Program-made: the position numbers and the translations under genes
From: JAGTVG01 sp964389805
GTDB taxonomy: Bacteria; Bacteroidota; Bacteroidia; Cytophagales; Cyclobacteriaceae
Reading direction: 5' to 3'
DNA: 14,548 nucleotides
NCBI GenBank assembly: GCA_964389805.1
Contig: CAYMFU010000308.1
Location: 1-14,548, forward strand
In this document: positions 1-7,620 of the stretch, one piece after another
Numbering within the stretch: position 1 is the stretch's first letter
Layout of the letters: each line of letters begins with the position of its first letter
The notes under the pieces: model-generated
What the model was told of the DNA's origin: nothing
The model's input: the letters and a program-made list of their open reading frames with translations, nothing else
Databases searched by the model: none

Positions 1-2115
1 CTTTCAATCTTTGAAAGCGCCTATGACGCTGTTTTATGTGCCATTGCCATTCAGAAAGAACTTTCACAAGAACCAACTGTACCATTAAGAATTGGCATTC
101 ATCTAGGGGAGGTCGTGGTTAAGAAGAATGCGATATTTGGAGATGGCGTAAACGTAGCCTCCAGAATACAGGCATTAAGTGTCTCGGGGGGAATACTTAT
201 TTCAGATTCGATCTTCCGCCAAATAAGAAATCAAGCGGAATTTAAATTTAAGGCACTAGGCGAATATAAGCTGAAGAATGTTGATTTACCATTGGGTATA
301 TATGCTATATCAAATAAAGGATTACCCATCCCTGATCAGGAATATATTGACAAAAAAGCAAGAACCTCACAGAAAATTTCCGGAATAAAGAAGCTCCCTG
401 CTTTAGCCCGGTGGCTGGTATTAATGGCCTCCGTTATCATCATCGGATTTGCTATTTATCTTGTCAGACAAGTTTTATGGGGAGAGGCTGAGTTCAATCC
501 ATCACCGAAATCTGTAGCTGTCCTTCCTTTTGCCAATATAAGCCAGGACCCGGAACAGGAGTATTTCAGTGATGGTATTACGGAAGATATCTTAAATCAC
601 CTGTCTAAAATATCCGGATTAGAGGTAAAATCAAGGACCTCTACCCTACAATATAAGGATAAGCTTACACCAATTCCTGAAATCGGGCGTGAACTTGAGG
701 TAGCCAACATACTTGAAGGCAGCGTGAGGAAGGAAGGGAACAAGATCAGGATCGTAGCGCAGCTAATCGACACTCAAAATGATATCCATATCTGGTCAGA
801 GACCTATGACCGGGAAATGACAGAACTATTTAACATACAGAGTGAAATAGCCATCGAAATCGCGAATGTATTGCAGACAAAGTTATCATCATCTGAATTA
901 CGTTATCTGCAATCCAGCCAATATTCAACCAGTGATATAACGGCTTATGATTATGCACTCAGGGCAAGAGAAATACGTAAAAACTGGAACGATGTCAGTG
1001 ATCTTGAAAACGTACTACAATTGCTGGAGCAATCCGTCGAACTGGATCCCAATTTTGCATATGGATATACCATGATTGGTATCGTTCTGCATTTTGATAT
1101 GCGCACCGTTGGGGTACCCACTCAGATATGGATAGATGAAGCGCTGCATATGGCTGAGATATCCATAAACCTCGACTCAACGCTTCCTGAAGCATACCTG
1201 TTGAGAAGCTATGCCATAAAATCTAAATTCGGCAAAAGCCAGACTGTATATGATGACCTCTGGAAAGCCTATGAACTGGATCCTGGGAACCCTACTGTCA
1301 TGGCCGTGCTTGGTTCAAACCTGATGGAAGATGGTAAATATAACAAGGGAGCTGAAATGGTTATGAAGTCCATAAACCTGGGTTATACTAAGAAAGATAC
1401 AGAATATTATGTCAGGTGGGGAAACATCTATGAGAGAATAGGCAATTATAGAAAAGCGGAGAAATTGTATTTACAATGCAGAAACCTGGCTCCAGGCTGG
1501 TCAGAAGCTTATACTATTCTTGGGAGATTATATTTAAAATGGGAAAAGTATGAGGATGCCGTTGAGATGTTCAGGGAGGGCTTAAAAATTGTTCCTGAAG
1601 ATCCATTTATGATAGATCAAATGGCCTGGACCTATTTTCGAATGGAAATCCTGGATAGTGCTTCCTATTACTGGTCTCAATATGAATCACTTGAAAGAAA
1701 TTTCATGGACAGGACACAATATGTCCCTTTTAGACACCGACTGGCCTATACAAATCTGGAACTTGGTTTGGACGAAGGCGTACAGGGATTATTTGAAGAG
1801 CAGATGCAACTCGATCTGGAACAACAACAAGGATTAAGGGGGTATGGAGCATGGAAAAAAGGGAGTCACTATTATGACCTGGGTGCTGTTAATGCTTTCC
1901 TGGAGAATAAGGATGAAGCCATCATGTGGCTTGATAGTGCTGCTAATTATGGATTCCTGGATGTTTCTTTTGCTAATGATGACCCTTTACTTGATGGAAT
2001 ACGCAAAGATGAACGCTTACAGGCTCTTATTGCCAAAAAAGAGCAGGAGCATATGATGACTGTAAATGCCCTCAAAGAAGAAATGAAAAAACAGAAACAG
2101 AATCTGCCAAAATAA
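1..2115 (+). CDS. Class III adenylate/guanylate cyclase - TM - TolB-like - TPR protein (5' truncated)
   Basis: The reading frame is open from base 1, so the start lies upstream; the GTG at 115 sits inside the cyclase domain and is not the start. Window residues 1-108 are the C-terminal half of a class III nucleotide cyclase, with IGIHLGE, FGDGVNVASR (Asn51 and Arg55, the transition-state pair) and GGILIS. By comparison with the paralogue at 12609-14543, about 60 residues holding the metal-binding Asp residues are off-window. A basic linker leads to one membrane helix (about 137-157). A TolB-like/FlgO-type domain follows (about 170-300, SVAVLPFANIS, YFSDGITEDIL), then TPR-like helical repeats (about 325-590) and a Lys-rich tail. 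The expected role is cyclic-nucleotide production or sensing tied to envelope or protein-protein signals. Ala44 replaces the residue that is Asp in typical adenylate cyclases, so the product nucleotide is uncertain. The architecture is clear; activity is inferred. Confidence 0.9.
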   Translation, partial: LSIFESAYDAVLCAIAIQKELSQEPTVPLRIGIHLGEVVVKKNAIFGDGVNVASRIQALSVSGGILISDSIFRQIRNQAEFKFKALGEYKLKNVDLPLGIYAISNKGLPIPDQEYIDKKARTSQKISGIKKLPALARWLVLMASVIIIGFAIYLVRQVLWGEAEFNPSPKSVAVLPFANISQDPEQEYFSDGITEDILNHLSKISGLEVKSRTSTLQYKDKLTPIPEIGRELEVANILEGSVRKEGNKIRIVAQLIDTQNDIHIWSETYDREMTELFNIQSEIAIEIANVLQTKLSSSELRYLQSSQYSTSDITAYDYALRAREIRKNWNDVSDLENVLQLLEQSVELDPNFAYGYTMIGIVLHFDMRTVGVPTQIWIDEALHMAEISINLDSTLPEAYLLRSYAIKSKFGKSQTVYDDLWKAYELDPGNPTVMAVLGSNLMEDGKYNKGAEMVMKSINLGYTKKDTEYYVRWGNIYERIGNYRKAEKLYLQCRNLAPGWSEAYTILGRLYLKWEKYEDAVEMFREGLKIVPEDPFMIDQMAWTYFRMEILDSASYYWSQYESLERNFMDRTQYVPFRHRLAYTNLELGLDEGVQGLFEEQMQLDLEQQQGLRGYGAWKKGSHYYDLGAVNAFLENKDEAIMWLDSAANYGFLDVSFANDDPLLDGIRKDERLQALIAKKEQEHMMTVNALKEEMKKQKQNLPK

Positions 2116-2178
2116 ATTTAATTTTCTCATCACATTATCAATCATCTCAAATCAGAAATACAAAATACTTTGATTCAA

Positions 2179-2205
2179 TTGGTTTATAAACTAAATTTAT
2201 TTTTG
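2179..2205 (+). promoter_or_regulatory. Probable housekeeping promoter of the amidohydrolase gene
   Basis: TTG at 2179-2181 and TATTTTTG at 2198-2205 fit the Bacteroidota TTG / TAnnTTTG promoter pattern. The 16-nt spacer is slightly shorter than usual. Transcription would start near 2212, giving a leader of about 85 nt before the ATG at 2298. The call rests on motif match and position only. Confidence 0.4.
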
Positions 2206-2297
2206 ATCCTGCATGATTAGAATTTTTTATAATGAACCATTTCTGTATCGATATATCATTCTGGGACTATTACATTTTTTAATAAATATCTAACGTT

Positions 2298-3701
2298 ATG
2301 AAAACTTTTAGAGTCAATTCAGTTCTTTTGATTGCAATTATTTTTTTCCCATGTTTAACCATATTTCAATGCCAACCTGAAAAAGATACCCTCGAAACAA
2401 GGCTCAGAGAGGCCATTGATCAAATTGATGTTATCAACACGCATGAACACCAACGTTCCCCCCATGAGTTACTTGATGAACAATATGGATTTTACCATCT
2501 GCTTGAATTCAGTTATCTTGCCTCAGATGTTCGTTCATCGGGAGCGGCAGGACAAAGAATGGAAGCTTTGGATTCTCTAAGCAAGAAGGTTTTGTGGGAG
2601 AGCTATGGCCCCGGATTAGATTTCAGTAGGAACACCAGTTATTACAGCCATTTTGTTAAAGGATTCAATAAACTTTATGGATTTGATGCGCTTTATTTTA
2701 CTGAAGAGAACATCCCAGAATTGTCAGATAAGATCGAGAAAAACTATCAGGATTATGAGGCCTGGTTTGATAAAGCATTCAAAAATGCGGGTTTCGAACT
2801 GATGTTCAACGATCAATACTGGAATCCATTTAATTGTGATATTAATGATAAATATTTTGCCCTTGTATTCCATATCAATCCACTGGTCATGGAGGTAAGC
2901 AATAAACCCACCCCGGGAAGTGCGAAGAGCAACATATATCAACAAGCCGAAAATGATGGATTTTCCATAGCAGATCTTGATGAATATCTGGACTACTGTG
3001 ATTATCTGTTTACAAAAAATTTAAATAATAATGCGGTATGTGTTAAAAACTCCATGGCCTATTCAAGATCACTTTATTATGAGGATATATCATATGAAGA
3101 GGCTAAAGATTTGTTCAGCAAACCCTCAACTAAGCTGGATAATGTTGAATCCAAAAAATTACAGGATTTTATGTTCCATTGGATCATACAAAAATCTGCA
3201 AAACTTGATCTTCCAATTCAGATCCATACCGGTTACCTGGCAGGGAATGGCAATGTTCTTGATAATGGCAAGCCGGTTAAACTAAATAATCTCTTTCTTA
3301 AATACCCGGATGCGAAATTCGTACTTTTTCATGGGGGTTTCCCCTGGACGGGTGAATATGCGGCTTTAGGTAAAATGTTTCCAAATGTATACCTTGACAT
3401 CGTATGGTTACCGCAAATATCAAGGGAAGAGGCTGTATCTGCACTTGAAGTGATGCTGGATTGTATGCCATATAATAAATTCTTCTGGGGCGGGGATTGT
3501 GCGTTAATTGAAGAATCTACCGGATCCCTCCAATTTGGTAAGGATGTCATGGTAGAAGTACTTGCCAACAGGATAAGAAGAGGATTATTAACTGAGGATG
3601 TAGCTGTCGATATCGCCAGAAGCATGTTCAGGGAAAATGCCATAAAAGTTTTCCAACTCAACAAAAAGCTACAGAGAGATTTCGAAAGGATGAGGATGTA
3701 A
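2298..3701 (+). CDS. Exported amidohydrolase-fold (TIM-barrel) protein, probable lipoprotein
   Basis: This 467-residue protein resembles the amidohydrolase superfamily (Amidohydro_2 / uronate-isomerase-like metal-dependent hydrolases). The metal-site landmarks are in the expected order: HEH at 49-51 after strand 1, Lys250 (AVCVKNS), His310 (IQIHTG), His345 (LFHGG) and Asp400 (WGGDC) at the end of the barrel. It is longer than a minimal Amidohydro_2 domain because of a helical insert at roughly 60-240. Residues 1-24 form a hydrophobic export signal, and Cys25 is a candidate lipid-attachment residue, although IFQ before it is a poor lipobox. It would act on the periplasmic or outer face of the envelope; the substrate is unknown. 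The next gene starts 53 nt downstream, so co-transcription is plausible. The ATG at 2298 is chosen because the signal peptide follows it directly. The fold is fairly sure, the reaction is not. Confidence 0.85.
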   Translation: MKTFRVNSVLLIAIIFFPCLTIFQCQPEKDTLETRLREAIDQIDVINTHEHQRSPHELLDEQYGFYHLLEFSYLASDVRSSGAAGQRMEALDSLSKKVLWESYGPGLDFSRNTSYYSHFVKGFNKLYGFDALYFTEENIPELSDKIEKNYQDYEAWFDKAFKNAGFELMFNDQYWNPFNCDINDKYFALVFHINPLVMEVSNKPTPGSAKSNIYQQAENDGFSIADLDEYLDYCDYLFTKNLNNNAVCVKNSMAYSRSLYYEDISYEEAKDLFSKPSTKLDNVESKKLQDFMFHWIIQKSAKLDLPIQIHTGYLAGNGNVLDNGKPVKLNNLFLKYPDAKFVLFHGGFPWTGEYAALGKMFPNVYLDIVWLPQISREEAVSALEVMLDCMPYNKFFWGGDCALIEESTGSLQFGKDVMVEVLANRIRRGLLTEDVAVDIARSMFRENAIKVFQLNKKLQRDFERMRM

Positions 3702-3754
3702 CATATGAGGTGGGAATAAAGAATTATTAAGTGAAATAAAAAACCTGGTAATGG

Positions 3755-5107
3755 ATGATGTCACATACAGAAGATTTGAACTACAATCTACCGGATTGGA
3801 ACCAGGGGGAAGAAAAAATTAGCAGAATGGCTCACAACACGCTTAAAACAGGATATTCAGCATTAGCTACCAGGTTGAACAAATTCCCTCAGGGAGCCCC
3901 TCCCACGAAACTTTTATTTAAGATCCTGGAAATTCTATTTTCGGAAAAAGAAGCCAGACTTGTCTCTTTATTACCCATCAAGCCCTTTAATTCTAAGAAG
4001 GCTTCTAAAATTTGGAAAATGGACCTTGTTGTCACACAAAACGTACTCAACAATCTGGCTGACAGGGCAATATTGGTTGACATACATCAGAATGGAGAGA
4101 AATTATATGTACTTCCCCCTCCGATGGCAGGATTCTTTGAATTTTCTATGATGCGGATCCGGAACGATATTGACCAGAAATTATTAGGTGAATTGTTTTA
4201 TCAATATATGAATGTAGAGGAAGATTTCATCAAATCATTATTTACCCGTGGAGAAACCCAACTGGGCCGCACCTTTGTCCACGAACCGGCCTTGTCAAGC
4301 GAAAATGCATTGCATGTATTGGATTTTGAAAGGGCCACTAAGGTTATTGAAACGGCTTCATACATGGCCGTCGGGACATGTTATTGCCGTCATAAAATGA
4401 TGCATATGAATAAAGCTTGCGATGCTCCATTAGACATCTGTATGACATTTAATACGACCGCAGCATCCTTGATAAGGCATGGAATAGCCCGTAAGGTCGA
4501 TACAATCGAGGGTTTAGATCTGCTTACCCAGGCTTATGAATCCAACCTGGTCCAGTTTGGTGAGAATGTACGTGAAAGTGTAAACTTTATATGTAATTGT
4601 TGTGGCTGTTGTTGTGAAGCGATGATTGCAGCAAGGAAATTTGCCATTTTGAATCCGGTCCATACGACTAACTTTATTCCATCTGTTGATTATGAAAACT
4701 GCAACGGATGTGGTAAATGCGTGGAAGTATGCCCGGTTGAAGCGATGACATTGGTCTCTGCGAACGATGCACACAAACCAAAAAAGAAAAAAGCCTCCTT
4801 GAACGAAGACATATGCCTTGGTTGCGGGCTCTGTGTAAAAATGTGTGAAAAAGATTACATTAAACTATATCAACGGAAGAAAAGAGTGATTACACCTTTA
4901 AATGGGACACACAAAGCTGTAATGATGGCCATAGAACGTGGTAAATTACAAAACTTAATTTTTGATAATCAAGTGCTATGGAATCACAGAGCCCTGGCGG
5001 GGATCCTGGGTGTCATACTTAAATTGCCACCTGTAAAACAGATTATGGCCAATAAACAAATAAAATCCCGCTATTTAGAAACCATGATAAATAAATTTAA
5101 TGTTTGA
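3755..5107 (+). CDS. Cysteine-rich 2x[4Fe-4S] ferredoxin-domain protein with possible winged-helix N-terminus
   Basis: This is a 450-residue protein with no signal peptide, so probably cytosolic. The C-terminal part has two ferredoxin motifs, Cys316/319/322/326 followed by Pro and Cys354/357/360/364 (here followed by Glu, not Pro), predicting two [4Fe-4S] clusters. Ahead of them are Cys209-x-Cys211, Cys222 and Cys229, then the dense cluster CNCCGCCC (280-287), giving 18 cysteines in all. Residues about 50-125 (SEKEARLVSLLP, then helices and a GEKLYVLPP strand) look like a winged-helix fold, so a redox-linked regulatory role is possible. An electron-transfer or oxidoreductase subunit is equally likely. 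The start could be Met1 (3755) or Met2 (3758); there is no strong ribosome-binding site, only A-rich sequence, normal for this phylum. It lies 53 nt after the amidohydrolase gene. The cluster motifs are seen directly; the function is not known. Confidence 0.88.
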   Translation: MMSHTEDLNYNLPDWNQGEEKISRMAHNTLKTGYSALATRLNKFPQGAPPTKLLFKILEILFSEKEARLVSLLPIKPFNSKKASKIWKMDLVVTQNVLNNLADRAILVDIHQNGEKLYVLPPPMAGFFEFSMMRIRNDIDQKLLGELFYQYMNVEEDFIKSLFTRGETQLGRTFVHEPALSSENALHVLDFERATKVIETASYMAVGTCYCRHKMMHMNKACDAPLDICMTFNTTAASLIRHGIARKVDTIEGLDLLTQAYESNLVQFGENVRESVNFICNCCGCCCEAMIAARKFAILNPVHTTNFIPSVDYENCNGCGKCVEVCPVEAMTLVSANDAHKPKKKKASLNEDICLGCGLCVKMCEKDYIKLYQRKKRVITPLNGTHKAVMMAIERGKLQNLIFDNQVLWNHRALAGILGVILKLPPVKQIMANKQIKSRYLETMINKFNV

Positions 5108-5183
5108 GAGACAAAAGCTAAAGAGTATTCTTTTCATCACTCCTATTGACCAATCGTATTATCTTAATTGCTAGTTTTAGGAA

Positions 5184-5212
5184 TTTGGTGTACCTTCAAA
5201 TCAAATAATTTG
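5184..5212 (+). promoter_or_regulatory. Possible promoter of the DUF5916 gene
   Basis: TTTG at 5184-5187, 18 nt, then TAATTTG at 5206-5212 resembles the Bacteroidota -33/-7 pattern, but the -7 box is one base short of TAnnTTTG. Transcription would start only about 8 nt before the TTG codon at 5227, giving a nearly leaderless message. Weak evidence. Confidence 0.3.
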
Positions 5213-5226
5213 CATCCTTTTTTCTA

Positions 5227-7536
5227 TTGAGACTACAAGCTCCAATATTTTTTTTTATATGTATGCTGCCTTCATTTGTGCTTTTTGGCAATGAAGAAAA
5301 AGGATTCTTGCAAATTCCCAAGGCAGTGAAAAAAATAAATTTTGATGGAAGGTGTGATGAAGAATTATGGAATACGGTGGAACCATTACAGGTTCAAATG
5401 TTCAGGCCCAACCATGGACAATCAACTACTGAAAAATCTGAAGTATTTGTCACCTTTGACGACACCTATTTTTACCTGGCGGGGAAGCTACATTACACGA
5501 ATGGAGCAAAAGTAATCTCGACCACAAAGAAACGGGATGCGGGGGCATTTGGGAATGACTATTTTGGGGTTCTCCTGGATACATTCAATGACAATGAATC
5601 CGCTTTGTGCTTTGAAACCAGCCCTGCAGGATTACGATCTGATTTTGCCATTTCAAATGATGCCCAGGTTAACGACGGGCGAATGCCATTTAACCGAAGC
5701 TGGAATACATTCTGGGATGTACAAACCACCATGCAGGATGAAGTATGGCATGTTGAAATGCGAATCCCTTTCTCAAGCCTTAGATTCCAGGAAGAAAATG
5801 GAAATGTAGTTATGGGCATGACCATCTGGAGAGTTATAGCCGATAAACAGGAATATGCCATTTACCCCCTTGTAACTAATGAATTCGGTACCTTGGGCGT
5901 ATGGAAACCATCCCAAGCTCAAAAGGTTATCTTATCTGGTGTGACCAGATCAAAACCACTGTACATTACTCCATATGCTTTGGTAGGGGCTGAACAAATC
6001 AGTGAAATGGATGATGCCGATACTGAATATGTGAAAAACAATGACTATACAATAAATGCCGGGCTTGACCTGAAATATCCGATCTCCAGCAACATGACTC
6101 TGGACCTTACTTTCAACACGGACTTCGCCCAGGTTGAAGTGGACGACCAGATGGTGAATCTTACGCGTTTTTCTTTATTCTTTCCAGAAAAAAGGCAATT
6201 CTTCCTGGAAAGGGCCAGTTTGTTTACTATAAGTACAGGTTATATGGATCAATTGTTCTATAGCAGACGAATCGGCCTTCATGAAGGTGAAATTATACCT
6301 ATATGGGCAGGTGCCAGGCTTGTCGGGAGAGCTGGGAAATGGGATGTGGGTGTCATGAATATGCAAACAGGTAAAGGAGAATATACAGATGAAGATACCG
6401 ATTCACTGGAATTCATTCCTTCAACGAATTATGGTGTTTACCGCTTGAGGAAACAGGCATTTAATCCCAGGAGTTATCTCGGAGGAATGATAACCAGCAA
6501 AATCGATGTAAATGGAAATTACAACATAAATACGGCACTTGATGGTACTGTGAATCCTTTCAAGAATGACTACATCACATTTAATTATGCACAAACATTC
6601 GACAGTGATGTTACATATCAGAATGATTTTTTCGATCATGGCAAATTTTATATTAACTGGGAGGACAGGTCTGATGTCGGCTTTAACTATGATATTCTTG
6701 TATCCAGGGCTGGCAAATATTATGATCCTGAAATGGGATTTGAGCTGATGGATGACTATTCCAGGGCATTTGCCATGATTGGTTATGGATGGGTGTATAA
6801 TGAGGAACAAAAGAAATTACTAAGCCAGCAGGTAAATGCCTGGATATGGGTAAACAAAAGAAACTCCGATTTTAAAACTGATATCAGGAAGGTATCAGCC
6901 ATGTATGGTTTTGCCACAAAAAATGGATTTCGTGGCCGCCTCGGACTAATCGATTCCTATGAATTTTTAGAGGATACTTTCGAACTTTCGGACGATTTAT
7001 ATTTCCCTATTGGTGAATATAATTATACAATGCTGGAAGCGTCTTTAAGCACCCCCAGCAATAAGCTCATATCTTTACGTGCCATGGCCGAAATGGGCAC
7101 TTATTTTGACGGCAAAATGCTCAATTTAGGGCCTGCCATGATATTTTTCAGGCCTTCCTCAAGCGTAAATCTAGGATTGGATTATCAATACAGTCTTGTT
7201 ACCGCAGATACCAGGAACCAGAAATTCACTTCACACCTGGTCAGGTTACGGACAGATCTGACCTTCACTACTAAATTATCGATTTCGATGTTCTTCCAGT
7301 ACAGTTCAAATGATAAATTCGGAGTGAACAACATCCGGTTCAGATACAATCCACGGGAAGGCAATGACCTGTATATTGTATACAATGGGGAATACAATAC
7401 ACATCTAAGCAGGGAAATACCGAATCTGCCCTTTTCAGAAATCAGCAACCTGATCGTGAAATACACTTACACTTTCACAATACAGAGCGGGAGAAGGAAA
7501 CAAAAGCAACATGTGGTCAATTACCGCCATAATTGA
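5227..7536 (+). CDS. CBM9-like / DUF5916 outer-membrane beta-barrel protein
   Basis: This 769-residue protein starts with an export signal (about 1-21). A CBM9-like beta-sandwich follows (about 28-215; FDGRCDEELWNTVEP is the typical opening). The DUF5916 region runs to the end. Its diagnostic block is near 296-333 (FNTDFAQVEVDDQMVNLTRF followed by FFPEKRQFFLE), and it continues with many alternating amphipathic strands as in an outer-membrane barrel. Members are common in Bacteroidota and often sit near peptidases or transporters; the biochemical role is unknown. An in-frame stop at 5206 rules out an earlier start. TTG at 5227 is chosen over ATG at 5263 because only the former keeps a full signal peptide. 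The last strand (LIVKYTYTFTI) is followed by about 20 mostly basic residues, longer than the usual barrel terminus. It converges with the permease gene. Confidence 0.9.
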   Translation: MRLQAPIFFFICMLPSFVLFGNEEKGFLQIPKAVKKINFDGRCDEELWNTVEPLQVQMFRPNHGQSTTEKSEVFVTFDDTYFYLAGKLHYTNGAKVISTTKKRDAGAFGNDYFGVLLDTFNDNESALCFETSPAGLRSDFAISNDAQVNDGRMPFNRSWNTFWDVQTTMQDEVWHVEMRIPFSSLRFQEENGNVVMGMTIWRVIADKQEYAIYPLVTNEFGTLGVWKPSQAQKVILSGVTRSKPLYITPYALVGAEQISEMDDADTEYVKNNDYTINAGLDLKYPISSNMTLDLTFNTDFAQVEVDDQMVNLTRFSLFFPEKRQFFLERASLFTISTGYMDQLFYSRRIGLHEGEIIPIWAGARLVGRAGKWDVGVMNMQTGKGEYTDEDTDSLEFIPSTNYGVYRLRKQAFNPRSYLGGMITSKIDVNGNYNINTALDGTVNPFKNDYITFNYAQTFDSDVTYQNDFFDHGKFYINWEDRSDVGFNYDILVSRAGKYYDPEMGFELMDDYSRAFAMIGYGWVYNEEQKKLLSQQVNAWIWVNKRNSDFKTDIRKVSAMYGFATKNGFRGRLGLIDSYEFLEDTFELSDDLYFPIGEYNYTMLEASLSTPSNKLISLRAMAEMGTYFDGKMLNLGPAMIFFRPSSSVNLGLDYQYSLVTADTRNQKFTSHLVRLRTDLTFTTKLSISMFFQYSSNDKFGVNNIRFRYNPREGNDLYIVYNGEYNTHLSREIPNLPFSEISNLIVKYTYTFTIQSGRRKQKQHVVNYRHN

Positions 7537-7620
7537 TGCTTATTATTTTTGTCCCAACAGAATAGCAGGCCTAATAACAGCAGTTCTTAAGCCCCTTAAT
7601 GATATTTATGTGAATTGATT

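Noticed and set aside
115..117. GTG at 115 as the start of the first gene
   Set aside because: The frame is open to base 1 and codes for conserved cyclase sequence (IGIHLGE) before this codon, so the gene is truncated by the window edge.
3329..3664. 111-codon open frame on the - strand
   Set aside because: It lies wholly inside the amidohydrolase gene, opposite its His345/Asp400 region, and has no recognisable protein features.
5120..5133. AAAGA-GTAT-TCTTT hairpin after the Fe-S gene, as a terminator
   Set aside because: The 5-bp AT-rich stem is too weak to call.
6421..6810. 129-codon open frame on the - strand
   Set aside because: It is antisense to the DUF5916 barrel and its sequence reads as a by-product of the barrel codons.
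7587..7599. TTAAG-CCC-CTTAA hairpin between the two convergent genes, as a shared terminator
   Set aside because: The stem is only 5 bp with one G-C pair and no T-run follows on either strand.
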